Assembly (NCBI RefSeq): GCF_040207125.1
Contig: NZ_CP157940.1
Coordinates: forward strand, 3,348,001 to 3,412,000
Length of the DNA stretch: 64,000 bases
Source of the DNA: Lacrimispora sp. BS-2
Lineage (GTDB): Bacteria; Bacillota; Clostridia; Lachnospirales; Lachnospiraceae
Direction: 5' to 3'
Below are positions 63,398 to 64,000 of this stretch, piece by piece; the stretch's first letter is position 1, and each line of letters opens with the position of its first letter. Made by a program: the position numbers and the translations under genes. The notes under the pieces are model-generated. The model searched no databases, had not been told where the DNA came from, and saw only the letters and a program-made list of their open reading frames with translations.

Positions 63398-63528
63398 AGT
63401 TGTCTGTACCTTTCTTATAAAATTATCATAGGGATTTTTATAGCTTTTATTGCTTCCAAATGATTTATTAAATTGTTAGAAGATTTGTAACTATTTAATA
63501 AAATAAATTTTAAAGGAGGTTACCGGCT

Positions 63529-63711
63529 ATGTTAGAGCAATATGGTGATGTTATTTCTACAAATGAACTATGTGAGATATTAGGCATCGGTAGGAACCGT
63601 GCTTATGAATTATTACAAACAAACCAGATCAAAGGATTTCAAATGGGACGGCCTTGGAAAATACCTAAAGTTTCGGTCGAAGAATATCTGAAAAGAAAAT
63701 CTTCTCTATAA
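63529..63711 (+). CDS. Excisionase-like HTH protein
   Basis: 60-residue protein (VISTNELCEILGIGRNRAYELLQTNQIKGFQMGRPWKIPKVSVEEYLKRK), a MerR-type winged helix-turn-helix of the excisionase or DNA-binding helper class. AAAGGAGG precedes the ATG. No integrase is beside it in this window; one may lie beyond the right edge. Confidence 0.82.
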   Translation: MLEQYGDVISTNELCEILGIGRNRAYELLQTNQIKGFQMGRPWKIPKVSVEEYLKRKSSL

Positions 63712-63723
63712 ACACCTATGCAC

Positions 63724-63762
63724 AAACCCCCTATGAAACTTAATTCATAGGGGGTTTACCCA
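63724..63762 (+). terminator. Terminator after the excisionase-like gene
   Basis: AACCCCCTATGAA pairs TTCATAGGGGGTT around ACTTAA; the tail is weak, but the arms also suit the converging gene at the right edge. Confidence 0.75.
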
Positions 63763-63825
63763 TATTTTAAAAAAATTATTCTATTAATCTTTATTATAGG
63801 AGTACCTTTTATTACCTTTTTTATT

Positions 63826-64000
63826 TTATTTTTTCAGATCAGGGTAAATCTTCCTATTCTTGCTTCCTTTTATAAAATCTGTATATTGCTTTGTTTTAGG
63901 AAAATCGTTTGAGCGCTGAATTAAATCATACTCAAGCATGGCTTCTTCTATTTTCTGGTATATAAATTCATCAAAAGTTCTATTCACCTTGGGTCTACGC
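63826..64000 (-). CDS. Hypothetical protein, C-terminal part only
   Basis: The frame is open to the window edge (RRPKVNRTFDEFIYQKIEEA, AMLEYDLIQRSNDFP, KGSKNRKIYPDLKK and stop). The charged, helical end is not recognised. The 5' end lies beyond the window. Confidence 0.5.
   Translation of the reverse strand, partial: RRPKVNRTFDEFIYQKIEEAMLEYDLIQRSNDFPKTKQYTDFIKGSKNRKIYPDLKK

Noticed and set aside
1..64000. CRISPR array or cas genes
   Set aside because: No regularly spaced repeat-spacer pattern and no Cas-like protein seen on either strand.

Overview
The window looks like a chromosomal segment of a spore-forming Clostridia, most likely a Lachnospiraceae member (Lacrimispora/Clostridium-like). 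The signs are a dipicolinate synthase pair (dpaA/dpaB), a two-LysM spore-coat-like protein, the rpsF-ssb-rpsR operon, DUF951, many AraC regulators and large chemoreceptors. No source is given, so this placement is inference from gene content.

Layout. 1-6.5 kb: a sensor kinase cut by the window edge with its response regulator, a deletion scar joining a beta-glucoside PTS gene to a glycosidase fragment, and small stress or modification genes (GyrI-like, GNAT, deformylase-like, AraC/GyrI). 6.7-11.7 kb: a small island holding a type I toxin/antisense RNA pair, a Crp/Fnr regulator and a chemoreceptor. It is bounded by two direct copies of the last codons of rpsR and carries two decayed tyrosine-recombinase ends, so I read it as an old element integrated at the rpsR 3' end. 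11.6-25 kb: conserved core, with rpsF-ssb-rpsR, DUF951, an aldo/keto reductase, an acetyltransferase/DUF2156 operon, an AraC regulator, an HPr-like protein, a second chemoreceptor, dapA, dpaAB, remnants of AraC and M20 genes, and a LysM protein.

25-64 kb: a layered accessory region, visibly more A+T-rich in many parts. It starts at three tRNA-Ser-like sequences (two decayed, one nearly intact) followed by a serine recombinase. Next comes a three-gene cassette of a nucleoid-associated (NdpA-like) protein, a PD-(D/E)XK nuclease-like protein and a partner; I think it is related to the GAPS4 anti-phage system. A decayed integrative element follows, with an integrase split by an IS66 element, an excisionase and a truncated relaxase. 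Then a type I restriction-modification operon has the unusual order regulator-hsdR-hsdS-ATPase-hsdM; the embedded ATPase resembles the anticodon nuclease PrrC. From 44 to 52 kb there are broken and intact AAA/DUF4143 genes, an HNH nuclease, a Fic protein, DUF5688, and a zeta-like toxin frameshifted behind an intact small partner gene. From 52 to 64 kb there is a phage/plasmid-like module on the minus strand: RecT, an orphan Phd antitoxin, YqaJ nuclease, RadC, DUF932, zinc-ribbon proteins, a divergent XRE switch with three operator-like repeats, a Mor-like regulator, a primase-helicase and an excisionase-like protein.

Together the right half is a stack of mobile elements, several of them broken, carrying at least two candidate defence modules and one recombination/replication module. 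Assignments rest on motifs and on family resemblance recalled without database searches.
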